64,000 bases of DNA from Portulaca oleracea (Eukaryota; Streptophyta; Magnoliopsida; Caryophyllales; Portulacaceae): contig CM055882.1 in NCBI GenBank assembly GCA_029582165.1, forward strand, positions 14,331,001-14,395,000. The letters run 5' to 3'. The position numbers were made by a program, and so were the translations under genes. Positions 1-24,368 of the stretch are shown piece by piece. Each line of letters starts with the position of its first letter. The stretch's first letter is position 1. The notes under the pieces were generated by a model, which made no database searches, was not told the DNA's origin, and saw only the letters and a program-made list of their open reading frames with translations.

Positions 1-349
1 TGGCAAGACTCTTCGACATGTACAACTTTTCTAATTTGGTCTAAAGCTCCCGAGGTTTCTCGATATACATCACCTTTCTCTAAATATGCTCTGCTAAACA
101 CAGTTGAATCCCTGCCAGAGCCTTATCTTCTAACTTCTTCCATTCCCTTGGACTTAGGCTGCCCTGAATCTCCTTCTGGAGTTTTTTGAAGTCTTCATCG
201 TTCATTGTTGCATCAGTCATTGTGTCGGGATACTCAATCACATCTCATAACTCGTGCTGAATCAGGATCGCTTTCATCTGCTATCTCCACATAGTAAAAC
301 TCGTTGTTCCATCGAGTTTTGGAATATCGCACTTCATGATTGAAGTCAT
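1..349 (-). pseudogene. Copia gag (UBN2-type) remnant with in-frame stops
   Basis: The minus-strand translation starts at an ATG near 349. It gives a copia-gag-like N-terminus: KCDIPKLDGTTSFTMW, then MKAILIQHEL, then EWKKLEDKALAGIQLCLAEHI, then TKLEKLYMSKSLA at the window edge. This is the usual plant copia gag layout (KFDG..F..W, then KALA.I..CL, then LW..LE.LY). At least four in-frame stops interrupt it (after MWR, after HEL, after EHI and after REL), so it cannot make Gag. The 3' part lies outside the window. Confidence 0.75.
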
Positions 350-354
350 CTCCA

Positions 355-370
355 CCTTGCTCTCATACCA
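355..370 (-). other. Primer-binding site (initiator Met tRNA type)
   Basis: On the minus strand this reads TGGTATGAGAGCAAGG, one base away from the common copia PBS core TGGTATCAGAGC. It sits 2 bases from the LTR end at 373, the usual spacing. Confidence 0.75.
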
Positions 371-749
371 CTTGTTAGGGAATAAGTAGATAATTGCAAG
401 GTTACAACAGAAGCGAAAATAAAGAGATGACGGATATTACGACAAAATTTAGGAATGAAAAATAAGCGATAAAACAAACACCAGATTTACGTGGAAAACC
501 GAAGAACTCGGAGAAAAACCCACGAACGGCGACAACCAGAAAATAATTCGCTATGAGAAAGGAGAAGTACAACTAGATCACTATCACAGGGTGTGATGCA
601 ATCAACAATGGATGAGATTATAGTAAAAATCTCTCAAACCCTCAACTCACAATCTCTCAGGATACATTGGGAAAATATTGGTGAAACAAACTCTCTCTCA
701 ATATTTTCTCTCTAATCTAACTCTGATGATTATGGTTAGAAAGCAGTCA

Positions 750-750
<1 letters not shown>

Positions 751-820
<70 letters not shown>
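751..820. repeat. (TA)n microsatellite, about 70 bp
   Basis: Uninterrupted TA dinucleotide run inside the copia LTR remnant. Confidence 0.98.
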
Positions 821-821
<1 letters not shown>

Positions 822-1066
822 TGATGGTGAGGGAAAGAAATTAGGTTAAACAATAATTAACCTACGATGCATAAGATGAGTCCCGCCTCAGACAAGCGAT
901 CGAGCAGAGGCGCTGGCCGTGGCCAATAGTGAGCGCCTACAGGCATGGGCGCTGGCAGCGTCCAAGGCAAAGGGGTGGCGTCTGGTGTCCCCGTCTCCAC
1001 AGCGTAGGCGTAGGAAGCGCCGAGATCCCGCTGACAGCGACTTCTTGATTCTGCCCTCTACCTTAC

Positions 1067-4000
1067 TGTAACAACCCGAAGAAAATCGCCCCTCAATGCG
1101 TTTTAATTAGTTTAAATGATCAAGGTTAAAATTAAATCACGAACAATTAAAGCGTGTGTTCCATTTTTCTAACCTCGTGTATGTTTTGCAGGACTTGAAC
1201 TGTGCAACGATCGTCAACGAATTAGTTTAATTTTCTTTTCTTGAGAATTATCTTTCGATAATTTTATAGTGATTCTGGTCGTATATGAATTCTTTTACCG
1301 AGACCGATGTATCGGGTCCTTCTTTTATGTGAACTAATTTTTTTGGTTATAATTATGAGAAATTTTATGGAGGAATATGGATATATTTATTTGGGTTTCG
1401 GATAACATTTTTCCGGTGTAGTAAAGTCGGTAATTTGGGGAATTAGGGAGATATAAGTATAAGGAGGGGATGAAAATTGATAAAATGGATTTATTTGGGC
1501 TTGTTTCAGCCGGCTAGGAGGAAAAGAGTGGGCTTTGGACCTCTTTAATTATAAATATTGGGCCTATAGTATGATGATATCATTTTGATCTCTCTCAATT
1601 CAAACTCCCTCTCTTCCACTCTTATTTCTCTCCCGGTTGTTGCTGGTCGAGCCCCCTCTGCCCCTTCGTCCCCCCTGTCTCTCTCGGCCGTCTCTGCCAC
1701 CACCACCGGGCGTTTTCCGGCCAACGCCGCAACACCACCATCACTCCTCTTGCTTCTTTTCTCCAATTGTGTGGTAACTCTCTCTATCTTCCACCATTAC
1801 TCTTCCCTGGGTTATATATATATAATTGAAATCTGACTTTTAGGGTTATTTTTGATGTTTTACAGAGAGTTAATCAAGTGTTAGTCAAAGTTCAAGAGGT
1901 GGTGATTGAAGGCTAAGATTAACAAAAGGAGAATTGGGTAAGTTTGTGATAAATTAGTGTGTAATTGGTAGAATGGATATGATGAAGATTAAATTTTAGA
2001 ACATGCATGATGTTTGATGGTCTATTGTATTGTGAAAGAATGAGTCATTGTAATGCATGTACTTAGTTAAGGTTAGGGGGTGTAATTTAGTGAAGATTAT
2101 GATGTTTGATGATGAATTCGTAAGGGATTTAATTTGAGATGTTAAAATGTGTTAGATTTTATGTTGCATGAGGATTTTATGACTCTAAATGAGTGTCTTT
2201 TTGGGCATGAATTCTGGAAAATGAGGTTCTATGCTTAAGGAGGATGTTTTGGGTGTAATTAGAGTAGAACATGAGATTAAACCTATATGCAAGCCAAAAT
2301 AAAGTGGAATATCCCAACCTGGTTGGTTCCTGGAATTCCAGAAAATATGAAAAGTGATTTTGGCCTAATTTCTGGTGTGGATGGGTATCTCAAAGTGTTA
2401 GCTAACACCCGTTTTTACGGGTCAGCGTTTCGATAAGTATATTAGATTTTATGGCCAAAATTGTAAAGCCGCGTAAATCTAGAATTTTCTGACGTCAGTT
2501 TGAAGTTGGATGTTTTTCGACTAGTTAGAGGTTGATATGGTGTAAGGTCTGAACATAAAGGTTTTAGAGGACACTTTGGGCTTTCCAGAATGATATGCTA
2601 TGCGTTCATAGGACGCCGGGTGAGAGATTTATATGCTTTTGATGGAAGGGTACAAATTCTGAATTTCCAGAAGTAATACTAGTGTGTCTGCCCTTATTCT
2701 AGGCCAAAATTCGACTTCTTCCCAAGCTATGATCAATGGTGATGAAAATGAAAGTTGGAGTCTGATTCATGAGCTTTCCGTGGACATCTTATAGGTCCAA
2801 AACCAATTAATATATCCCAAGTTATCGCTTTCTGAAAAAATGTTAGTCGACACTTGCAAGTTCTAGGCAAATTAGGTGTTTGAATGTTTTGACCCTTTTA
2901 ATCATGTTTTTAGTCCTTGGGGTTAACTACAAAGTTGTAAGGCGTATTTTAAACTTTCCGGAAAGTCCTCTTATGCGATGATACAACGTCTACGGTGAAG
3001 GTTGTGATCCTTTCGTTGTACGTAGGGAATTAAATTTACAATTCAAGCCGATTATTCTATTAAAGATATATATTCCCTCTCTTAGCTAAATAAGGGTCTA
3101 ATTCTAAATTCCTTCTCTTTTCTAAGTTCCTCCAAGTGGTCGTTGTTCTCTCGATGTTCAAGTCTCTGCTCGTGCAGTGTGTGGTTTTAAAGCATCAGGT
3201 ACGTATATTGTCTGACCTCCTATGCGTAATATTATGAATTAATCCTTGATGTGAAGTTCTAAATTTATATTCTATTATTCATATTTATATGAAAAGTATC
3301 ATGAGTTATGTTCAAATTATATGCAAGTTCTCATGGATTCTTAAATACTTAAGGTCGTTTTATCAGGATAGTTTTACAGTATTTCTAAGTATTTATGTTA
3401 TGTACTCTCTATGTGAGAAACTTTTACAATATTTCCATTCTTTAGATGTTAACGATATTCCGTGAATAAATTCCGTCATAAGTACAATTTTTATTCAAAG
3501 GATGGGTTAAGTTATGATTACAAGGTGAATAAGGATCCCTTTTTTTTAGAACCCGAGGTCACGGTTCCAAGTTTCTAAAGACTTTAATAAAGGCCCCGCC
3601 CAGGTGTTATCGTGCTTTAGAACACACCATGTATAATCGTGCTATAGAGCACCCCATGCTTAATCGTGCCATAGGGCACACCAGGATAATCGTGCCTAAT
3701 GCACATCAGGGAAAAATACAAAGTTAGTGCCCAAAGTGCACCCCATGGAAATCTGGCCTGTATAAGACATTCTCCACCATCCGGATCTCCCGATCGGTCC
3801 GGGTATGCGCATACGGAGGTTTAGCCGATGATCGCAAATAGGGGACCTTCAGGATAATAATAAGATATCCAAGTTTAAAGCTTCCTAAGTTACTCAAGTC
3901 TTTTGAACCAAAGTAAAGTTTTATGATTTGCATGTCGAATTTTTATAAGTCTTGGTTCTTAAGGGTTTAAGGTCAAGTTTATGCTATGACTTTCTGTGTG

Positions 4001-4682
4001 GGTTATACGTTAAGTCGAGTATAATTTAAGTTCCTTTGAAACTACGCGATATAACTTTTAACGCTATAATATTTCGAAGGTTATGGTCATGTGTGTTACT
4101 TTTACAAGGAGGAGCTCAAAAGTATTTTCAGTTGAGTTGTGATTTAAGTTCAGGTCAAGCTATGTAAGTTATGCTATCTTTTAATGTTTGTTTGTTATTT
4201 ATATTGTTTTTAATATTTTGGAACCGCGCTAAATAACTAAACGAGTTATGAAAAGATTCTTACGTTATTAGCAGTATACGTACTGAGTTTAATTCACTTT
4301 TTGAAATTTTATGTTTTCGTTTTAGGAATCTCGGCAAAGGAGCAAGGAAAAGCCATGGAAGGACGAAACCCTAGAGCTTCCTAAGGAGAGTTAAGGTGGT
4401 TAAAGACCCTTTATGACAGATTTAAGAGAAATTTGTGATATTTTTGCTTGTATAAGTTTTATTAGGGTGTGTTAAGTTGTTTTAAGGTGGTTTAGGTTAA
4501 GTTATGTCTTGATGATGCAGGTTCGAAGTTAGTTTATGTTTTGGTTGTTTTGTTGGGTTTAGTCTTAGCCTTGTCCACTTCTATGGACGGCGGTAATACT
4601 CCCAGGTGTTTATCCGCTGCTAATAATTGGGTTAGGTGTGTCGTTAGCTTAATCTAGTGGTTAGTAACCTGGGGGCGTTACA
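1067..4682. mobile_element. Solo LTR of a long-LTR (probably Ty3/gypsy) retrotransposon, with target duplication
   Basis: The 3616-bp block starts TGTAACAACCC and ends GGGGGCGTTACA, so the ends form the inverted tips TGTAAC/GTTACA. It is flanked on both sides by CTTAC (1062-1066 and 4683-4687), a perfect 5-bp target duplication. No coding domain is visible inside, and the short open frames there look spurious. A single LTR with its own duplication is the product of LTR-LTR recombination. LTRs of this length with TGTAAC tips are typical of gypsy chromoviruses such as Tekay/Del, but that lineage call is inference. Orientation is not certain. Confidence 0.88.
3609..3715. repeat. Four-copy tandem repeat inside the solo LTR
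   Basis: About 27-bp units each begin ATCGTGC followed by a TTAGAACACACC-like or ATAGGGCACACC-like core. The four copies diverge slightly. Short tandem arrays like this are common inside plant gypsy LTRs. Confidence 0.8.
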
Positions 4683-4687
4683 CTTAC

Positions 4688-5140
4688 AAGCCTTAGCGTC
4701 GTAGATTTCTTCCGAACAAACAAGAAACGTGAGATTCGAATTATTAAGACTGCCTGAATCCTCACTTAATAGGAGAATTCGATCGAAGAACCTTAATTTG
4801 CATACATTTAACATTGGATCCTGAGAAGCCAGTCCCCTACAAAGGTACCATTTCCTTCACACGCTTATTTAAACCGAACCGATACCAGTAACATTGCAGA
4901 CATTAATTGGATCCACATATATTAGCCATGAAAACAACATTAAAAAAATAATAAAACAATAATTGTTTCATTTTAATTATCGTAGCTTAAATTTTTACAT
5001 TAAAATAACTTTGAATGTTATAGCCATCGAAATATACCTGTCACTTCCCCACTTTGGATATGGAGGATGAGTCAAATCGATTTGAAAAATACTCCAACTT
5101 AGTGTATACATACATGCATAAAAATTATAAAAATATATAA
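4688..5140. other. Non-coding; probable continuation of the copia LTR, then AT-rich DNA
   Basis: Sequence just after the solo LTR's second CTTAC copy should be the continuation of the interrupted copia LTR. I could not locate its far end. No gene or other structured repeat is visible. Confidence 0.5.
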
Positions 5141-5693
5141 GGGTTATTGGACGCTATTACACTGTACTTTGGGGGCGTGGGCCAATAATGCATTGGACTT
5201 TTGTCTTGGACAATAATATACTATACTTGGGGGTGTGGGACAATAATGCACCTGAAACGATTCTGGTGATGGCTAACTTGCTGACAATCTTACATGGTGG
5301 GTTGCGAGCAAAAAAATTTAAAATCTTTACTTATTTAATGTCATATCAGGCGTTGTCATCAAGTGCAAAAGAAATTTAATTATTTTTTTCAAATAACACC
5401 TCATTATTCTACATTTTCGCTGATATAAATGATGTTTTTTGTTTGAAAAAAACTAGATTTCATCTTTGCTTATTTGGACTTGCTTACATGATATTAATTT
5501 AGTAAATATTTTAATTTTTTTTACTACTCAATCTATCACGAAGACCGCCACAAAGTTAGCCATCATTGGAATCGCTTCATATGAATTATTGTCCAACACC
5601 CTAAAAGTGCAGTATATTATTATCCAAAAAAAAAAGTTCAGTACATTATTGTCTACAACCTCCAAAGTACGGTGTATTAGCGTACAAAAACCC
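5141..5693. mobile_element. Mutator-type MITE, copy 1 of a three-member family
   Basis: Left end GGGTTATTGGACGCTATTAC and right end (reverse complement) GGGTTTTTGTACGCTAATAC form long imperfect terminal inverted repeats. Flanks are AATATATAA (5132-5140) and AATACATAA (5694-5702), 8 of 9 identical and consistent with the 9-bp duplication of Mutator-like elements. Each arm consists of about three degenerate ~33-bp units of the form GGAC.ATAAT.TACTG.ACTTT-GGGG. No transposase is encoded, so this is non-autonomous. Same family as 5839-6236 and 23817-24359. Confidence 0.8.
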
Positions 5694-5838
5694 AATACAT
5701 AATTAGTAAATAAATATGTCAAACTAATAACCAATAAAGTAATTAGGAATAACAGAGTATAAAATTGCTTAAGTTAAAATTGCCTAATCAGTGTAGGATT
5801 AAAGGTAGATAGGTAATGCATTATAATATTTTTTTAAA

Positions 5839-6236
5839 GGGAAATTAGATGGTAATATACCGACCTTTAGGGGTGTTGAATAGCAATATACCGACCTTTA
5901 TTTTTGGACAGTAATATCACTGACCTTTATAGTTTGGTGACATTAATGTACGTTCAAGGATTTACACCCTAAAAATTAACAACAAAACTAACCCCCTAAT
6001 CCTAAAAATACCGAATACAAACACTCAACACCCCTAAAACTACCTAAAAATGGCACCGATTTTTTTTGCACCGCCTGCCACGTCAGACTGTCAACCGGTT
6101 CGCCGCCCACAAAATCCTTGAAGGTACATTAATGTCACCAAACTATAAAGGTCAGTGATATTACCGTCCAAAAGTGAAGGTCAGTATATTGCTATTCAAC
6201 ACCCTTAAAGGTCGGTATATTACCGTCCAATTTCCC
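5839..6236. mobile_element. Mutator-type MITE, copy 2, with perfect 9-bp target duplication
   Basis: 398 bp, starting GGGAAATTAGATGGTAATAT and ending in its inverted counterpart (reverse complement GGGAAATTGGACGGTAATAT). Both sides carry TTTTTTAAA (5830-5838 and 6237-6245). Each arm of about 130 bp contains three to four ~33-bp units with the core TAATATACCGACCTTTA. The short centre holds no coding frame. The arms are about 90% alike, so this is the best preserved copy of the family in the window. Confidence 0.9.
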
Positions 6237-6516
6237 TTTTTTAAATAAGATAATATCTTTTTAACGTACAAAATAAATATGTTCAAGTTTAATAAATAAT
6301 ATTAATAATCATCTTGCCTTTTCCCCAATTTTTTCTTATTAAGATAACTAATTTCACTTTGTTTCTTATTAATTTTTTTAATTAATTTGGGATTACTTCA
6401 AATATAAAAGGGGATTTTAATTTGAAATATGATTAGGTTACATAAATTAAATATACACGCGTATACACCTACAACTAAATTTTAAAGACAAATTGGATTC
6501 TAATAATTCATATTTT

Positions 6517-6972
6517 CAGTTTTTGTATGTCAGTGGTCCCTATTTTGTTTTTATATTCTGGTGATTATCCAAAAAAAATAAAAATTATATTCTAATGGTA
6601 CTATATCCATCACCACATTTGTTTTATTTTTTTCATTCTTACTCCATATTGTTATTTTTTTTTCAAATATTATAAAGTGTAGTTATTAAAAGAATTTTTG
6701 AATTATTTTTTGAAAATCCGATCAATCATTATGATTTTTTTGAAGGAATAAAAGTGAAAAATAAAATAAAAAATCGAAAAAATTTGAAACAAACACTGTA
6801 AATTCATTAAATAACGTGGAAAGTGTTGTGCTAAGTTTGAATCAAATGCAAGTCAAAATTTATTATATATAAGGTGTAAATTCGGTGGTCTCCCACCATG
6901 ATATAATTTTTATTTTTTTGGATCACCATAATACAAAAATAAAGTAGGGATTGACATACAACAACTAAAAGT
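6517..6972. repeat. Inverted-repeat element with ~85-bp arms
   Basis: Left arm about 6517-6600 (TTTTGTATGTCAGTGGTCCC, then a TATTCTGGTGATTATCC core) is matched by the reverse complement of about 6886-6972. The ~285 bp between is AT-rich and non-coding. This looks like a decayed MITE. I could not assign a superfamily or a target duplication. Confidence 0.6.
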
Positions 6973-7100
6973 GTGGATTACTAGAAGGATAATTAGGTGT
7001 GTGTATGTGCGCGCGCACTTGTATATATGCGAGTGTGTGTACGTGCACACACACACACACTTAAAGTTACTCTAGACCAAAATAAGTTCGATTTAACCTT

Positions 7101-7370
7101 GAATCTTATCGATATAGCAACAAGAACAACTAATATAGGTCTGGTTCATATGGGCTCTGTAAAAAATCACATATAAATATCTTACTTAAAGATATGTGTA
7201 TACATATCTTTAATAAGCATGGTCCGACCTTAAAGATATGTGTATACACACGCATGAAGTTACTTTGAACCAAAATAAGCATGGTCCGACCTTGAATCTT
7301 ATCAATACAACAACGACAATGGCTAGTGTAGGTCTCGTTTATGTAGAATATGTAAAATTCACATATAAAT
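7101..7370. repeat. Diverged direct duplication, ~80-bp copies 190 bp apart
   Basis: About 7101-7180 and 7291-7370 share CTTGAATCTTATC followed by matching AGGTCT...CACATATAAATAT segments. A shorter AAAGATATGTGTATACA motif also repeats between them. No gene is seen; alternating purine-pyrimidine runs (TGTGTG, GCGCGC, ACACAC) lie just upstream at 6995-7061. Confidence 0.6.
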
Positions 7371-7952
7371 ATTCTTATTTCATATATGTTTAAAAAAAGA
7401 TATGTTTTCATCCATTGAAATGCTAATTATAGACCAAACTTAAATCATTGTAGCCTGCTCACTAAATTAATTGAATGATTCATTTATCAAGTTTGTTTTG
7501 AATTCCAAAAGAATTTTCAGGGCCCACTATCTAGACTTAAAATCCAACATTTGTATATATTTTTGTGTGCAGAAAGAAAACTGTCTCCATCTCAATGCCA
7601 CAAACCTTCCCTTTGGGAAATACACCATATTTGTTGCTAACTCTGTACATTTATCATATCTATTAAACTACTGTCTCCATCCTTATTCATTTATTTGCTT
7701 AACTAATTTCCTCAATTATTTATTATTTTACATTCTCAATACAATTTTCTTTTACTGATTTACATACATAGTTGCTATTCCTAATAATCATTTTTACCAA
7801 CTTATGTAATTTTTTAAATCTAATTTTATTAATTATCTTAAGGAAAATGATGTGTGTCTTAGGGGAAGATACCTTTTATCACATATAATTGAATGAATTG
7901 ATTGAATTCTATAATATAACTATAATATCACATATAAATTGCATAAAGTTAT
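7371..7952. other. AT-rich intergenic DNA, no gene seen
   Basis: Open frames here are short, of low complexity and without family resemblance. Confidence 0.6.
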
Positions 7953-8247
7953 TGTAATGCCCTAACTCCTCCTGGACAGCGGACATCACCGATAACTGCT
8001 TCAAGGATCATTGACTGACCCCACAAATCACCAAGAGTCTTTCCAACGCGTTTCGTCCTCGCTTACACGCTGTCTGGGAAAACTTCCCAGGAGGTCACAC
8101 ATCCTAGTACTACTCCCAACCAAGCAGCATGCTTAACTGAAGAGTTCTCAATGGATGAGCTACCGCAAAAGAAGGTGCACCTTGATGATAAAGTAGTCAT
8201 TTCAATCCCTTTAAGTCACACTTTAACTACATATCCGAAGTGTTACA
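7953..8247 (-). mobile_element. Cassandra TRIM solo LTR with target duplication
   Basis: The 295-bp block starts TGTAATGCCC, ends GTGTTACA and is flanked by perfect GTTAT duplications (7948-7952 and 8248-8252). Inside is a minus-strand sequence closely resembling plant 5S rRNA, the defining feature of Cassandra terminal-repeat retrotransposons in miniature. No internal domain or second LTR is present, so this is a solo LTR. Its own promoter would be read by RNA polymerase III through the 5S-like boxes; activity here is not shown by the sequence. Confidence 0.9.
8070..8185 (-). pseudogene. 5S-rRNA-like segment within the Cassandra LTR
   Basis: The plus strand contains CTTCCCAGGAGGTCACACAT then CCTAGTACTACTC, and further on GCTTAACTGAAGAGTTCT. 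These are the reverse complement of the conserved 5S rRNA 3' half and centre (GTAGTACTAGGATGGGTGACC and AGTTAAGC in the true gene). Several substitutions and the retrotransposon context show that it is a captured 5S copy, not an rDNA gene. Confidence 0.85.
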
Positions 8248-8252
8248 GTTAT

Positions 8253-8729
8253 ACTTTTATCCATTATTTTTTATATTAAAAAAACACTAACATAAGCTTA
8301 ATGGAGGAGGTTGATTCAATTAGGGTATTATTTATGTTTATTGACACAACCTATGCATCTCAAACTTGTTATAATTGATGGTAAATAATTACAATAAAAA
8401 AATTAATATTAAAATCATATGAAATACCAATTTAATAAAGGGTAAAATATATTAAAAAATATTCTGGGACAAGACTCATATCAATACCATTGTCTTAATA
8501 TGTTACCATATCCTTAAAGAGACGGACAGGGTACGTTAAATGCAGGGCCACTAAGATATTTATTCGTTGTTAGAGAGAAAAAAACAAAAGCAAAAGTTTA
8601 TGATTGAGAAAAAGATTTTCTGAAAGCAATGAATGGCCTAGTTTATAGGACCCGCATTAACACAAAATTACAATAATAGTAAACATTAATTAATTTTTGT
8701 TTAAAAATGAAAGGTGAGAATTAAAGCGG
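8253..8729. other. Intergenic region upstream of PWD, no gene seen
   Basis: AT-rich DNA between the Cassandra LTR and the PWD leader. No coding frame or transposon ends were recognised. Confidence 0.5.
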
Positions 8730-8955
8730 CATTTCTTCTCTCTCTCACTCTCTCTCTTCTTGCTTCCACTCTCCAGATGGGCCTTCGATATTTGTTCTTC
8801 GTCCATCCTACGTCGTCTCCTTCTATCTCTCTCTCTCTCTTCATAATTGATTGATACTCCCAATTCATAGTAGTCTTACACGATTGGTTACCAAGTTTGA
8901 TCTAATTGGAAGTTGAGTTTACTCGATTCGGTTTGAAGTTCAGTATAATTCGACA
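8730..8955 (+). promoter_or_regulatory. Probable core promoter / 5' leader of PWD
   Basis: CT-rich runs (CTCTCTCTC clusters at about 8737-8760 and 8825-8842) precede the PWD start codon. Such pyrimidine patches are common around plant transcription starts. No confident TATA box was picked, so the exact start is not determined. Confidence 0.4.
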
Positions 8956-22927
<13,972 letters not shown>

Positions 22928-23066
22928 CTTTCCCCCGTCGCTGGCTGTCAGTATGTATTCATATTTACGTTGTATTTCTATATATGATATGATATAGTCT
23001 TCTGGTCTTGTGGTTATGGGCAGCATATTTATGTTCCTGTTGTCTGTATACGTTAGACCATTTTCC

Positions 23067-23072
23067 AATAAA
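23067..23072 (+). terminator. Polyadenylation signal AATAAA of PWD
   Basis: Canonical AATAAA about 140 bp after the PWD stop codon, preceded by a T-rich 3' UTR. Confidence 0.7.
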
Positions 23073-23136
23073 ATGGTCGCACGATTTTGTGTGATGTGAT
23101 GTATCTTATTTAAGCGGTCTATGGTATGGTACACTG

Positions 23137-23362
23137 ATCCTGAATTCAGTTTCCAACACTCCAGAAGTCCTGTGGCAAAACTGGATGAGGGGAGGGAGGG
23201 AGGGAGGGGGGGGGGGGTCTGATGTAGCAGTTTGACTGTTGAATCGAAAATTTTGTAGACTGGTGGCTTCTGCGAAATAAGATGTTTGAGGTTTGCAAGT
23301 GGTCTGTTGTAACACTCGTACTCCTAAAAATAAAATTAGAGAGATTGGTTCTAGTATGTTGA
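23137..23362. repeat. Dispersed SINE-like repeat, interrupted by a G-rich run
   Basis: Contains GGGTCTGATGTAGCAG then AGAGAGATTGGTTCTAGTA. This is the same order of motifs seen at 28262-28380 and twice at 34340-34655. The copy includes GGGAGGGAGGGAGG and a G-run around 23190-23217. The family looks retroposon-like, but no A-tail or target duplication was established. Confidence 0.4.
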
Positions 23363-23375
23363 GTGAAGAATTTAA

Positions 23376-23681
23376 GGCCCTGTTTGGCAAATTGGTAGAA
23401 TAGTTGTTAATGTTGTTAGGCTTTTGGATTAATTTGTTTGATTTTAAATTGTTTGAATTAAATTGATCAGGAAAAGTATTTGGTAAAGTAGCTTTTTGTG
23501 AAAAGCTACCTCAAAAAGCTTTATCAACTAGCTTTTTGAAAACTAGTTTTTTGGGTCCAAAAAGCTAATATAAAAAACTACTTACCAAATACTTCAAGTA
23601 GCTTTTTAACCTTGGTCAAAAAGCTAAAAACTATCCAAAAAGCTAAAAGCTACCCAAAAAGCTAGGTAGCCAAACACCCCC
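23376..23681. mobile_element. Tourist-like MITE (PIF/Harbinger type), TAA duplication
   Basis: 306 bp with ends GGCCCTGTTTGGC and GCCAAACACCCCC, a near-perfect inverted pair resembling Tourist termini, and TAA on both sides (23373-23375, 23682-23684). The interior repeats the motif AAAAAGCTA in both orientations. Lies ~300 bp past the PWD polyadenylation signal. Confidence 0.75.
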
Positions 23682-23816
23682 TAAATGTACATTCAATTGA
23701 TCACATATTGTGCTTTCTGCTACTATTTGATTTATTTTTCCTTTCGTCTATTTGGGTCTATTATTGTTGATCATCATTCGCCACCATACTGTTGATGAGC
23801 AAATATTTATTATTTA

Positions 23817-24359
23817 GGATTTTTGGATGATAATATATTGACTTTTGGGGTATTGAATTGTAATATACCAATATTTACTATTGGACAACAATATTCTTGA
23901 CCTTTATACTTATTTGTTTTCTAAGGAAGTGGTGAACTCGATCTCCATGTTGATATGGTTGGCGAATGGAAAAAAACATGGCCCAAACTTATAACACAGT
24001 TAACCCCTCCGTTTTTCTCAATAACCCACATTACAAGACATTGGTTGCTTGTGAGTTACATTAGTATGGAGATCGTTTCATCACCCCCCTTAGTCATAGT
24101 GTCGGGGCCGTTTGTTTTCTAACGGACGTTAGTGAAAAAACAGAGGGGTTAACGGGACTATTGGACAAGGGTTGATTATTTTCCCTCCGCCTTTCATGTG
24201 AGCACGGAGACCAGTTCACTCGTCACCACTTCCTTAGTCACTGTTGGTATAATAATATCATCTAAGTGTAAATGTCAGGGATATTGTTGTCCAATAGTAA
24301 AGGTTGGTATATTACAATCCAATACCCCCAAAGGTCGTTATATTGTCATCCAATATTCC
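23817..24359. mobile_element. Mutator-type MITE, copy 3, with perfect 9-bp target duplication
   Basis: 543 bp. Left end GGATTTTTGGATGATAATAT and right end (reverse complement) GGAATATTGGATGACAATAT. TATTATTTA occurs at 23808-23816 and 24360-24368. Arms again consist of three degenerate ~33-bp units (TAATATATTGACTTTTGGGG, TAATATACCAATATTTAC and so on). The interior has further inverted segments containing GGAGATCG and TCACCACTTCCTTAG. No transposase frame. Same family as 5141-5693 and 5839-6236. Confidence 0.9.
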
Positions 24360-24368
24360 TATTATTTA

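Larger units (their letters stand above)
1..1066 (-). mobile_element. Decayed Ty1/copia retrotransposon (internal region start plus LTR), truncated by window edge
   Basis: Read on the minus strand, the element runs right to left. An LTR ends at 373 (plus-strand TGTTAGGG), then come 2 bases, then a primer-binding site at 355-370 that matches the initiator-Met tRNA type, then a gag remnant reaching the window edge. The LTR must extend past 1066, because a solo LTR (1067-4682) sits inside the same stretch and the flanking sequence resumes at 4688. I could not fix the outer LTR end. The LTR carries a long (TA)n tract at 751-820. Copia assignment rests on the gag similarity and the PBS type. Confidence 0.75.

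Noticed and set aside
1585..1836. Open frames on both strands rich in Ser/Pro/Ala
   Set aside because: They lie within the solo LTR, which is non-coding by nature, and show no domain.
6995..7061. Z-DNA-forming regulatory site
   Set aside because: Alternating TG/GC/CA runs are present, but short and interrupted, with no gene within 1.8 kb; nothing supports a function.
8070..8185. Genuine 5S rRNA gene
   Set aside because: Diverged from 5S, single copy, and enclosed by LTR tips with a target duplication; it is Cassandra-derived.
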